NCBI GenBank assembly: GCA_949317995.1
Contig: OX439035.1
Location: forward strand, 6,592,427 to 6,656,426
Length of the DNA stretch: 64,000 bases
Source: Acholoe squamosa
Taxonomy: Eukaryota > Annelida > Polychaeta > Phyllodocida > Polynoidae
Reading direction: 5' to 3'
The notes under the pieces are model-generated. The model worked only from the letters and a program-made list of their open reading frames with translations, was not told where the DNA came from and made no database searches. Position 1 is the stretch's first letter. Every line of letters begins with the position of its first letter. Made by a program: the position numbers and the translations under genes. Positions 58,701-63,738 of this stretch are shown here, piece by piece.

Positions 58701-59643
58701 GACGCCGGCTTTTGTCACTTGGAGAGTGTGATATAGTCTTGTTGGTTGGATGAAATGGGGGATATACACTAGGGTCTGTCCATCGACGCAGGATAAGTTC
58801 ATGGGGCGACTGAGTGTCGTGACTGCTGCTGTTGCTGTCAGTATGAAGAAAGTTAAAGTGACCTGAGTGTCGGCTACTGACTGGTCGTGGGGAGGTGGGT
58901 GCGCTTACTGTATAAGATATCGCACCTACACAGTAAGCCTGGAGGTGACATTCTGAGGACTGCAGTGAGCGCTTAAAGTCCATGTAGGGTACTGAGGTGT
59001 CCCGTGTTATCTCTGATGAAGGCTCGGAACTGACATAGTGGTAAAAGGCAGCGTCAACTGGGGACGGGACATGCAGTCGATTGTGGTAGTCTGTGCAAAG
59101 TGAAGGCGGAATGTCATGTGGTGCCACAGGGGTGTAACATAAGGAGTCGACTCCGCTACACGATGACTCATCCATGACTCTGCTACACGTTGACTCCCCC
59201 ATGACTCTGCACATTGTCACTTCTCTGTTAACATATAACTGTTGTGCATCATATGATACTGTATTCATGCCCCCATAAATTTCACACGATGACTCCAATG
59301 TGATACATGAGAGTGCGTCCGTGTCACTTAACAAATTTGTGCTGTCACTTGACACTGATAGTCCATCAGCCGGTGTCACTCGTGTGTAACCGGATATCAA
59401 TTGTTTGTCCTGTGACGTCACTTGTGTGTCCCGTGACGTCATTTTTCTGTCCCTCAACATTGATGTTGATATGTTACAGTAAGTCACTCGCGATGACATC
59501 TCTTGTGTGACACACGATGTGACATGTATGCGGCATGACATGTGCGTCTGGCTCCATACACCAGTCTGCGCTTGTATTACATGTGCGTCTGGCTCCATAC
59601 ACCAGTCTGCGCTTGTATTACATGTGCGTCTGGCTCCATACAC
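30501..59643 (-). CDS. Raf: Raf (BRAF-type) serine/threonine kinase, whole gene model
   Basis: Cytosolic MAPKKK that binds Ras-GTP and phosphorylates MEK. Minus-strand exons: (58534-59643 tentative), 56625-56831, 53386-53570, 51666-51864 or 51199-51448, 43642-43687, 41585-41740, 36830-36996, 36404-36606, 35465-35641, 34048-34094, 32958-33076, 32317-32448, 30945-31079, 30501-30695. All joins keep frame at GT..AG sites. From 56831 to the stop this makes 655 residues with the first alternative exon, 672 with the second. Order: Ras-binding domain, C1 zinc finger with all Cys/His ligands, STSAPN 14-3-3 site, Ser/Pro-rich linker, acidic N-region ([11 protein letters not shown]), kinase (GSGSFG loop, VAVK lysine, HRDLKSNN, DFG), and C-terminal RSASEP 14-3-3 site. 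The RKTR dimer-interface motif is present. The kinase half is very close to vertebrate BRAF. Introns are full of fold-back repeats. Confidence 0.93.
30945..31079 (-). CDS. Raf: Raf exon: kinase C-lobe (135 bp)
   Basis: Encodes [16 protein letters not shown] ... [20 protein letters not shown]. Phase 0 both sides; acceptor CTTTCTTGCAG, donor CAG|GTTAGC. Confidence 0.95.
31550..31971 (+). mobile_element. Probable solo LTR in a Raf intron
   Basis: TGTAGG at the left end mirrors CCTACA at the right. In order inside: a CCAAT box (GAACCAATCAG near 31,703), a TATA box (GTATATAAGG, 31,723-31,732), a GC-rich start region, and AATAAA signals (31,880 and 31,890). This is the U3-R-U5 layout of an LTR retrotransposon. 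No internal region or second LTR is present. A clean 5-bp target duplication was not found (AGTAT versus GTACT), so the ends may be off by a base or two. It lies antisense to Raf. Confidence 0.6.
32059..32286. mobile_element. TACCGTA-family MITE
   Basis: TACCGTAAAAAACCCCGGTC... with an inverted right end (GTGTGGTTTTAGGGTA). It lies about 30 bp from the Raf exon at 32,317-32,448. Confidence 0.65.
32317..32448 (-). CDS. Raf: Raf exon: APE motif to alphaF (132 bp)
   Basis: Encodes [20 protein letters not shown] ... [16 protein letters not shown]. Phase 0 on both sides, acceptor TATTCCAG, donor CAG|GTATGT. Confidence 0.95.
32653..32888. mobile_element. TACCGTA-family MITE, ATTCG subtype
   Basis: TACCATAATCGTTCTAAT... 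and ...TTAGAATGAATACGGTA form the terminal inverted repeat. The interior has GCGCACCCC / GGGTGCGCTTATTAG motifs shared with 37,665-37,902 and 40,727-40,904. Confidence 0.75.
32958..33076 (-). CDS. Raf: Raf exon: DFG and activation segment (119 bp)
   Basis: Encodes [20 protein letters not shown] ... GSILWM. The Thr-Val of BRAF Thr599/Val600 are conserved; Ser602 is Thr here. Acceptor TCCTCAG, donor ATG|GTAGGT. Confidence 0.95.
33664..33845 (+). mobile_element. SINE-like retroposed insertion with 14-bp target duplication
   Basis: GGCGGTTAAGAGAT occurs exactly at 33,650-33,663 and again at 33,846-33,859. The insert starts TGATTGATTGATTTGTG followed by TTTTACAGCACTTTAGCG. A long, exact, non-palindromic duplication is typical of target-primed retroposition. 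No clear Pol III box was identified. Confidence 0.7.
34048..34094 (-). CDS. Raf: Raf exon: catalytic loop (47 bp)
   Basis: Encodes [15 protein letters not shown] including the HRD catalytic Asp. Phase 2 in, phase 1 out. The donor ACA|GTATCC is weak, but the downstream join (AAC AAT ATC TTC) restores NNIF exactly, as in all Raf kinases. Confidence 0.95.
34224..34440. mobile_element. MITE with ~38-bp inverted repeats, TA flanks
   Basis: GGGTAGATTAACCTAAAGAA... at the left and its reverse complement at the right (...TTTAGGTTAATCTACCC) match with two mismatches over about 38 bp. TA flanks each end (34,222-34,223 and 34,441-34,442). Confidence 0.85.
34444..34935. mobile_element. Harbinger-like MITE, TAA target duplication
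   Basis: GGCCACTTAAGATCGATTAT... is inverted at the right end (...ATAATCAATTTTAAGAGGCC), about 35 bp with few mismatches. TAA flanks both sides (34,441-34,443 and 34,936-34,938). A TWA duplication with GG-starting ends fits PIF/Harbinger. It directly abuts the previous MITE. Confidence 0.75.
35465..35641 (-). CDS. Raf: Raf exon: RKTR motif, hinge, alphaD-E
   Basis: 177 bp, phase 2 in and out; acceptor TTTTATAG, donor GGA|GTGAGT. Starts with the [13 protein letters not shown] dimer-interface/alphaC segment, then the hinge [13 protein letters not shown] and [10 protein letters not shown]. The length matches the corresponding human BRAF exon as I recall it. Confidence 0.95.
36041..36277. mobile_element. 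TACCGTA-family MITE
   Basis: TACCGTAAACTCCTGCGTAT... and ...TATGCAGGAGTTTACGGTA inverted ends; internal AAGACGCGTCC and GGTGCGTCTTATACG motifs. Confidence 0.85.
36404..36606 (-). CDS. Raf: Raf exon: N-region and kinase N-lobe
   Basis: 203 bp, phase 0 in and phase 2 out. Contains [11 protein letters not shown] (acidic N-region, BRAF-like SSDD equivalent), the glycine loop GSGSFG and the catalytic lysine in VAVKRLNV. It covers what I recall as two human BRAF exons (118 + 85 bp), so an intron differs between the lineages. Confidence 0.95.
36830..36996 (-). CDS. Raf: Raf linker exon (Ser/Pro/Thr-rich)
   Basis: 167 bp, phase 1 in and phase 0 out; acceptor TGACATTACAG, donor TTG|GTAAGC. Reads [13 protein letters not shown] ... 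[20 protein letters not shown] ... [14 protein letters not shown]. Several SP/TP sites are possible feedback phosphorylation targets, as known for BRAF. Confidence 0.88.
37081..37160. repeat. Fragment of the CATGATGC fold-back family (CAGCCCTGG arm)
   Basis: GCAGCCCTGGAGAGGGCTAC / TCGCCAGGGCT arm sequence with decayed ends. Confidence 0.5.
37175..37472. mobile_element. TACCGTA-family MITE
   Basis: TACCGTAATCTCCCACATAT... and ...TACGTGGGAGATTACGGTA. The interior resembles 40,265-40,560 in inverted order (e.g. CCCCTTGTGGATCCA and TGGATCCACAAGGGGGACAC). Confidence 0.85.
37540..37645. repeat. Truncated CATGATGC fold-back element
   Basis: TGAAGTGCTGGCGA...CGCTAGCACCTCATTGGTGC hairpin and a CAGCGGCCCTTAA right end; the left half is missing. 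Confidence 0.6.
37665..37902. mobile_element. TACCGTA-family MITE, ATTCG subtype
   Basis: TACCGTATTCGTTCTAATAA... and ...CTTATTACAATGAATACGGTA inverted ends. Confidence 0.85.
38938..39397. mobile_element. Two CATGATGC fold-back elements, the second complete with TTAA ends
   Basis: A decayed copy at about 38,938-39,130 is followed by a complete copy at 39,134-39,397 bounded by TTAA. It has the full module order: outer arm, AAGTGCTGGCGAG hairpin, CGACCCTGTATGGTCGG-type centre, second hairpin, outer arm, GCGGCC near the end. Confidence 0.8.
40265..40560. mobile_element. TACCGTA-family MITE
   Basis: TACCATAATCTCCCGCGTAT... and ...TACGAGGGAGATTACGGTA inverted ends; the related copy is at 37,175-37,472. 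Confidence 0.85.
40727..40904. mobile_element. TACCGTA-family MITE, ATTCG subtype
   Basis: TACCGTATTCGACGTAATTA... and ...TTACGTTGAATACGGTA inverted ends; 178 bp, the shortest clear copy. Confidence 0.8.
41085..41551. mobile_element. Two CATGATGC fold-back elements next to a Raf exon
   Basis: A decayed copy at about 41,085-41,280 is followed by a fuller one at 41,312-41,551. The left hairpin of the latter is of the CAGCCCTGGCGAGTAACTC type and the right one of the CCAGCACTTCATTGGTGC type. The right end is degenerate (GGGTTAG) and lies 34 bp from the donor of the exon at 41,585. Confidence 0.7.
41585..41740 (-). CDS. Raf: Raf linker exon ([15 protein letters not shown]...)
   Basis: 156 bp, phase 1 in and out; acceptor TGTTGTCTTGCAG, donor CAAG|GTACTA. 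The start DLSLIRS recalls the DDLIR segment that follows the 14-3-3 site in BRAF; the remainder is Ser/Gln/His-rich linker. Its donor lies about 34 bp from a fold-back repeat. Confidence 0.8.
41741..43641. other. Raf intron with three fold-back elements
   Basis: Holds a CATGATGC element at 41,853-42,094 (TTAA on the left, mixed arm types), a shorter one at 42,703-42,828 and a decayed one at about 43,240-43,440. A T10-11 / G10-12 run occurs at 42,222-42,247. No additional exon is seen. Confidence 0.65.
43642..43687 (-). CDS. Raf: Raf micro-exon ([15 protein letters not shown])
   Basis: 46 bp, acceptor ACATTTCAG, donor GCAG|GTAAAT. Phase 0 in, phase 1 out, matching its neighbours. It encodes part of the linker after the CR2 site. 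Identification rests on splice signals and phase rather than conserved sequence. Confidence 0.7.
44103..44571. mobile_element. hAT-like MITE inserted into a CATGATGC element
   Basis: TAGGAGTGT at 44,103 is inverted at the right end (ACACTCCTA, to 44,571). Flanks CCTGGAGA (44,095-44,102) and CCTGGAGG (44,572-44,579) match at 7 of 8, as an 8-bp hAT-type duplication would. Fold-back-family sequence resumes on both sides (GCATCATGGTGACCCTGG... and ...AAAGGGTCGGCACGATGC), so this is a later insertion. Confidence 0.75.
45870..46674. mobile_element. Composite TACCGTA-family element (~800 bp)
   Basis: TACCGTAAATTCCCTCATAA... at the left and ...AGCGTGAATTTACGGTA at the right are inverted. Internal AAGTCGCGGCTTATACC motifs suggest one element inside another. 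Confidence 0.6.
46756..47239. mobile_element. Two CATGATGC fold-back elements sharing one TTAA
   Basis: First copy 46,756-47,011, second about 47,008-47,239; both outer ends are TTAA with CCC/GGG. The first has both hairpins of the AAGTGCTGG type. The second has one of that type and one of the GAGTTACTCGCCAGGGCTGC type. Confidence 0.8.
48474..48716. mobile_element. CATGATGC fold-back element, TTAA ends
   Basis: TTAACCCTTTAAGGGCC at the left and GGCCTTTAAGGGGTTAA at the right; 243 bp. Centre ACTACGGGAG ... CCCTGTAGGGC. Confidence 0.88.
49629..49699. repeat. AT dinucleotide microsatellite
   Basis: About 35 uninterrupted AT units. A second one of similar size lies at 61,917-61,999. Confidence 0.98.
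50750..50948. repeat. 15-bp minisatellite, ~250 bp downstream of Raf exon B
   Basis: Units alternate between CCTTGGTTACCGTTA, CCTTGGTTACCGTCA and CCTTGGTTGGCGATA on the plus strand; about 13 units. On the transcribed strand every unit contains CCAAG|GTAAC or a close variant, i.e. a 5' splice-site-like word. Both strands are open by chance of the 15-bp period. Confidence 0.9.
51199..51448 (-). CDS. Raf: Raf alternative exon B: divergent second STSAPN exon
   Basis: Acceptor TTGTGTTTCAG, donor GAG|GTATGT, 250 bp. Like exon A it must enter in phase 2 and leaves in phase 0. Reads [17 protein letters not shown] ... [19 protein letters not shown] and ends in FE. It repeats the STSAPN core but has His/Leu in place of the Arg residues before it, so the classical 14-3-3 consensus is lost. 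A read-through A+B join would hit a stop six codons in (TAC GTC AGC CGA CAA CCT TAA), so A and B should be mutually exclusive. It is a real exon only if transcripts confirm it. Confidence 0.7.
51666..51864 (-). CDS. Raf: Raf alternative exon A: regulatory 14-3-3 site (RERSTSAPN)
   Basis: Acceptor ACCGTTTCAG, donor GAG|GTACGT. Enters in phase 2 (CG + T = Arg) and leaves in phase 0; 199 bp. The segment [16 protein letters not shown] is the conserved CR2 14-3-3 binding site (mode 1 RSxSxP; Ser365 in BRAF, Ser259 in CRAF) whose phosphorylation holds Raf inactive. It is preceded by a Pro/Ser-rich stretch. This is the canonical exon by homology. Confidence 0.9.
51865..53385. other. Raf intron before exon A
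   Basis: No extra exon is seen. A decayed fold-back fragment related to 62,574-62,716 (GGGATGAAAATTGACTGAAG ... CCCTGAAGACTTG) lies at 52,794-53,135. Confidence 0.45.
53386..53570 (-). CDS. Raf: Raf exon: C1 zinc finger (cysteine-rich domain)
   Basis: Reads [20 protein letters not shown]... to EQIKR with a phase-2 end. Spacing H-x12-C-x2-C-x9-C-x2-C-x4-H-x2-C-x7-C is complete when joined to the previous exon. This is the atypical C1 domain of Raf, which contacts membrane lipid and Ras and helps autoinhibition. Confidence 0.95.
55226..55508. repeat. 30-bp minisatellite
   Basis: Unit GAACCAGGGACCTTGGAGCA followed by GGAGCATCCT. Regular from about 55,370 to 55,508, with shorter, degenerate units at the left. 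Open in several frames because the period is a multiple of three. Confidence 0.92.
56232..56476. mobile_element. CATGATGC fold-back element, TTAA ends
   Basis: TTAAACCTTTTAAGGG at the left and CCCTTAAAGGGTTAA at the right. Left hairpin of the CCTGCTGAGTAACTCGCCAGG type, right of the AAGTGCTGGCGAG type. Centre CGACCCTATGGGG ... CCCGAAGGGTC. Confidence 0.85.
56625..56831 (-). CDS. Raf: Raf exon: Ras-binding domain
   Basis: 69 codons, phase 0 in and out, acceptor TTTCCTGTAG, donor GTAAGT. Reads [20 protein letters not shown] ... NCAVFR ... [11 protein letters not shown] ... [10 protein letters not shown]. The KAMKLREL helix keeps the Arg equivalent to CRAF Arg89, which is needed for Ras contact. 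The last residues HNF supply the first zinc ligand (His) of the C1 domain, confirming the join to 53,570. The 207-bp length equals what I recall as human BRAF exons 4 plus 5 combined. Confidence 0.93.
57484..57690. mobile_element. TACCGTA-family MITE
   Basis: TACCGTAATCTCCCGCGTAT... and ...TATGCGGGAGATTACGGTA inverted ends, 207 bp. A sister copy lies at 57,808-58,004. Confidence 0.9.
58017..58508. repeat. ~27-bp tandem repeat adjoining the donor of the 5' exon
   Basis: Unit TACTTGAATATGACATTCCC plus AGATTCC, with variants, about 17 copies. It ends some 25 bp from the GT donor at 58,533. On the transcribed strand each unit carries a GGGAAT..TGGGAA pattern. Confidence 0.9.
58534..59643 (-). 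CDS. Probable 5' coding exon of Raf (370 codons), tentative
   Basis: Long open frame ending ...NNVPVHQ at a phase-0 donor (CACCAG|GTGAGA), which fits the phase-0 start of the Ras-binding exon. The Ser/Thr-rich, moderately basic composition ([36 protein letters not shown]) is that of a disordered leader. The expected first beta strand of a Raf RBD (LPNxQRT) is not recognisable, so this may be an alternative first exon, a lineage-specific N-terminus, or an exon of another transcript. The first ATG lies inside a 41-bp minisatellite; a later in-frame ATG (e.g. MSCRIHV or MSSRVTY) may be the true start. Confidence 0.5.
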
Positions 59644-59779
59644 CAGTCTGCGCTTGTATTACATGTGCGTCTGGCTCCATACACCAGTCTGCGCTTGTAT
59701 TACATGTGCGTCTGGCTACATACACCAGTCTGCGCTTGTATTACATGTGCGTCTGGCTCCATACACCAGTCTGCGCTTG
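59538..59779. repeat. 41-bp minisatellite
   Basis: Starts of ACATGTGCGTCTGGCTCCAT fall at 59,538, 59,579, 59,620, 59,661, 59,702 and 59,743; nearly identical units (one has CTACAT). The period is not a multiple of three, yet all three plus-strand frames stay open across it. The 5' end of the tentative Raf exon runs into it on the minus strand. Confidence 0.95.
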
Positions 59780-60218
59780 ACTTGGTGCCATTCCTGCTGG
59801 TAACCAGCTCATGTTATAAATGGCACCACTTACAACACCAGTAGAGCACTAACACAAAAAAAGTCTGGATGAGCCTTATATACGAGGTTTCAATGTAAGT
59901 GATAATCCAAAGCTAATAGCACAATAACTGATCTTTCCAAGGTACTGATATAGGTGAGTAGCTCTAGACGAATCACATGCCCCCGGTATGGTATAAAAGA
60001 TGGCAGACACCACTGTTGAGAACATAAGCACAGTATATACGAGACGCACCGTATGGTGTTTAGGGACGGTCTAGGGACGGTCTAGGCAGTAGACAGGACT
60101 TAACACAAAGAAATGCTCACATGTTGTCATCTGTGGCGGTGACTGATGCCCACTGAGCCACTCCCCCTTCATGCACTGCCTCACATGTACAACACGTGCT
60201 ATACTCCAGGTAATTCCG
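59780..60218. other. Upstream of the tentative Raf exon, nothing recognised
   Basis: Contains a 12-bp tandem duplication TCTAGGGACGGTC at about 60,068. No promoter element can be defended. Confidence 0.35.
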
Positions 60219-60452
60219 TTAACCCTTTAATGACTGCTAATGCATGAGTGCATCATGCTCAGTCGTCATGATGCACTAATGAAGTGCTCTCTAAGACTTC
60301 ATTGGAGTATCATTCTGACCGTCCAGGGGTGTATTGGCTCCGTGGTGTCAGAAAGAGGCATGGATGTAGCGTGGTGGGTTTGCGCCAGGGCTACAAACAC
60401 GCATTATGATGGCATATGGGCATGATGCATTAGCGGGCCCTAAAAGGGTTAG
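60219..60452. mobile_element. CATGATGC fold-back element, one TTAA end
   Basis: Left TTAACCCTTTAATGACTGC; right end CCCTAAAAGGGTTAG, one base off TTAA. The internal hairpins are partly decayed. Confidence 0.75.
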
Positions 60453-60554
60453 AAGAGCAAAAGAAATACCAGGCCTTTGTAATAATGACAAGGGAAATGA
60501 GAGAAGTACAAATATATCCACTAAGGAAATATCATATCCTGTGCTGAACACAAC

Positions 60555-60791
60555 TACCGTATTCTCCCGCGTAGAAGACGCGCTGTGCATATAGGACGCA
60601 CCCCAAACTCAGCAGAAGCATTTTCACGTATAAGACGCACCTCTTGGGGCTCAATTTTGTAAATTCAGTACATTTCTATAGTAAAATTACCCCTCGTATA
60701 AGACGCACCCCCAATTTCAGTACATCCTATAAGACCCCCCAGCATTTTGTTTGAAGTAGAGGACGCGTCCTATACGCGGGAGTTTACGGTA
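60555..60791. mobile_element. TACCGTA-family MITE
   Basis: TACCGTATTCTCCCGCGTAG... and ...TACGCGGGAGTTTACGGTA inverted ends. Very similar in interior to 36,041-36,277 (CCCCCAATTTCAGTACATCC / CAGCATTTTGTTTG). Confidence 0.88.
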
Positions 60792-60837
60792 GTGCCTGCG
60801 TTAATTTCCAGGTCCATAGTACTGAATGTGAGACGTG

Positions 60838-61417
60838 CCGTAATACCCTGTGTATAAGGCGCATCCAGTGTATAAGAGACCCTCTGACTTCATGCCACAC
60901 CAAAAATCTTACGGTGCATCTGGGATCCTTTTTTTTAACCCCATTCAGTACTGTTCTATAGTAATCTAGCGGGATTAGTTATCAGTGGATCAAATATTCC
61001 CAACTCTTCACTGCAGGCTTTTCGGAGGAGCAACTGATACCTATCTGATAACTCGCTGATAACTCGCTGGTAACAAGCTCCAGCAATGGCCGCGCCCAGT
61101 TGGTAGTTTTCAATCGTCACGTAGAAGGCAAACCCTTAACTCAAGCTACTTTTTTTCTATACAGCAGACTAGGGTTTTATCCATGTATATATAAGCCACA
61201 CCTTAGCCTTGAGGTACCACAGTATTGGTGGGTGGGAGTCCTGGGTGTTATGGGCAGTGACGATAACAATGGTACAGTCCATCCAGGGCCCGGTGTATAA
61301 TCCACACTGATCACCCGCTCATCCCCAGGTCATGATTAAGACTGCAGCCGCATAGCACTGATCTGCTCGCCGTGCTCGAGAATCGTGTCACTGTTCAACT
61401 CACATGGCAGGTGTCAG
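60838..61417. other. Intergenic with decayed TACCGTA-type fragments
   Basis: GCCGTAATACCCTGTGTATA at 60,837 begins a half-element without a clear right end. CTGATAACTCGCTGATAACT forms a short direct repeat near 61,045. No gene. Confidence 0.35.
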
Positions 61418-61679
61418 TTAACCCTTTAAGGTCTGCTGATGCATTAATGCATCATGCCCATTGGTCATCATGATACAGCAATGAAGTGCTTGTGAGATTG
61501 CTCACCAGTACTTCATTGGTGCATCATGATGACCCTCCAGGAGTATGGGTGTTGACCCCGTATGGTCGTCATGATGCTCCAATGAAGTGCTGGTAAGCAG
61601 ACTCGTCAGCACTTCATTGGTGCATCATGACGACCAAGGGGCATGATGCACTCCTGCATCAGTGGCCTGAAAGGGTTAA
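61418..61679. mobile_element. CATGATGC fold-back element, TTAA ends
   Basis: TTAACCCTTTAAGGTCTGC at the left; CAGTGGCCTGAAAGGGTTAA at the right; 262 bp. Both hairpins are of the AAGTGCT type. Centre GACCCTCCAGGAGTAT ... CCCCGTATGGTC. Confidence 0.88.
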
Positions 61680-61914
61680 GGTGATTGGCAGCGGGAGTCT
61701 ACGAGTGGTGTCTGTCTGTCGTTAGCGACCTGATACTTTATACAGTAAAACCTAGCCTCACTGCCAACTTTAGCCGTAAGGCGCACCTGGGGCTTGAGAA
61801 TTGCTATTCTACTATTCTGTTTGTATTTACTGTATTCTACAGTATCAAAATACTGCCTGTACACGTAAAGGCCGTGGCTTATAGCAAAACCAAAAGTGGC
61901 TTATACACAGGAGT

Positions 61915-61916
<2 letters not shown>

Positions 61917-61999
<83 letters not shown>
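61917..61999. repeat. AT dinucleotide microsatellite
   Basis: About 41 AT units, flanked by GTGGTATA and TATGCAGG. Confidence 0.98.
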
Positions 62000-62002
<3 letters not shown>

Positions 62003-63600
62003 GGGTTTCACGTAAAAGTGGAAGTAGAAGTGTGATATTAGGCCACACCAGAAAAATAAGTTGCGTCCACAGATCGCCCTCTCCATATTTTCGGAAATAC
62101 TTTTTTTTTTCCTTGTCTACGGATTTCGCTCCCTTCACTTTCTACAATTTTTCTGATGTATGGCAAATATTTTTTTTCAATTAAATTTGTTTTCGCTTGC
62201 CTCACTTTTCCGTCAAGGAATCCATTGGATGCCAAATTCTTAAAAAGAAATGAAAATTCCCTTGCTCGCACCATTTTTTCAAAACCAAAATCCATAGACC
62301 AATTGTATTTTTTTGTGTGTGGCCTTATGGTAGTATCCAACCTAATGATGGTGATTACTAGACATAAACGATGACATGTCATATAACCGTCAGCATTGTA
62401 TGCCAGGTGGCCAGCTAATGGCTTCTCGATAATTCTACATTATTAAGTGCCTCCAGGCAACTTTCTCAAAATTTATAATATTGTACTGTAGATGCCCTTG
62501 TATAAGCCACACCCTGAGTTAGAGAACATGTGAGATGCTATTCCTACAGTATGAGAAGGGGCATTTTATACAGCAGGGATGAAAGTCACAGAGCACAAAA
62601 ATCCCTGAAATGGTCCAATATTCGCCCCAAAAACCTGGGGTTCTATATGAATGTATAGAGCCCTGGAACCACAAAATCCCTGAAATCAGGGAATTCCCTG
62701 AAGACTTTCATCCCTGATACAGTTAACGAAGGGGACAAAAAAAATCATAGATAAGCTGGTTTGTGTATGAGCTGCAGTGAGAGTTTACAGAATATAATGC
62801 AGCAATGTAAATTGCTGATAACTCGAAAAGTGAAAAGCCTGTGATTGGCTCCCATGAGTTGTGCACTCATCTTGTTGCATCAGCACTCCCTTTGACTGTT
62901 ACATCGTCCTTTACAGGGGATGCCATGGAGTGAAGCACTCCCTGACCCAGGTTATTCGCACCAGCAAGCCACTATTCGCATAACTCCCGCAAAAACTGCG
63001 CTATTCGCACCACCTTGCAAAAAAAAGGCGGGAAAGTTGATACATGGATCAACATCATATACCTTCACCATTGGAGGCAAAAAGCGTCTTATGACTGCCA
63101 ACCAACTGAGTCTGTACAATATTGACAATTTCTCAAAATTTACAAAACTTGGTAATGAAATACATTTTCCTGCAAGACCCCTACATCTCCTCCTTTAATG
63201 GCACTACAAATTTATTAAGTAATTCTGCCTCTTATACATAGATTTTCCATCTTTTTTTAAACTTATTCGCACCACCAAAATGACTGAAAGTGCAGGGCCC
63301 CAGGGTGTCTCCTTATAACTCGCTTTTCGAGTTAAAAATAGTTTTATAGTTTTATTTTATGTGAATAACTTCTTCCCTTAGAGATAGCATTGCGCGGCCG
63401 ATCGCCACACCCCCAGTGGCGTAACATGTGTCGATCCACCACAGCGGCAGATCCACCACTGCAGCCTCGTTCTGGGTGCATGTAAACATTCAAAATGGCA
63501 GACCGGCGCTCGTACGGGGAACTACGGTACCAGATTTTGATAATTTCTCCTTATTTAAACCCCCTAAAAACATAAAATAAATATAGAACTAAACTCCCCT
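62000..63600. other. Intergenic, no gene recognised
   Basis: AT-rich. Includes a 143-bp fold-back element at 62,574-62,716 and a decayed TACCGTA-type fragment near 62,490. A run of CTATTCGCA-containing phrases (about 62,950-63,015) recurs weakly at 63,265. Confidence 0.4.
62574..62716. mobile_element. Small fold-back element, 14-bp perfect ends
   Basis: CAGGGATGAAAGTC (62,574-62,587) and GACTTTCATCCCTG (62,703-62,716) are exact inverted repeats. Internal AATCCCTGAAAT motifs are repeated. A decayed relative lies at 52,794-53,135. Confidence 0.8.
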
Positions 63601-63654
63601 GGTGTCCTCGGTGGCCGATCCACCCCTCGGGGTGGATCGGCCACCTCGTACACC
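63601..63654. repeat. GC-rich hairpin
   Basis: GGTGGCCGATCCACCC pairs with GGGTGGATCGGCCACC around a CTCG centre. The outer bases (GGTGT / ACACC) also pair after a short internal loop. Related GATCCACC words occur just upstream (about 63,430-63,465). Confidence 0.85.
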
Positions 63655-63738
63655 ACGGTCGTTTAGATCTATCTATTTATCCCTAAGTCAGAGCACAGCT
63701 TATGGGTGGGTGTGGCATACATACGGGAATTTACTGTA

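Noticed and set aside
38938..61679. CRISPR-like array because of many regularly spaced palindromic repeats
   Set aside because: The DNA is eukaryotic, spacing is irregular, and each unit is a whole transposon-like element with target duplications.
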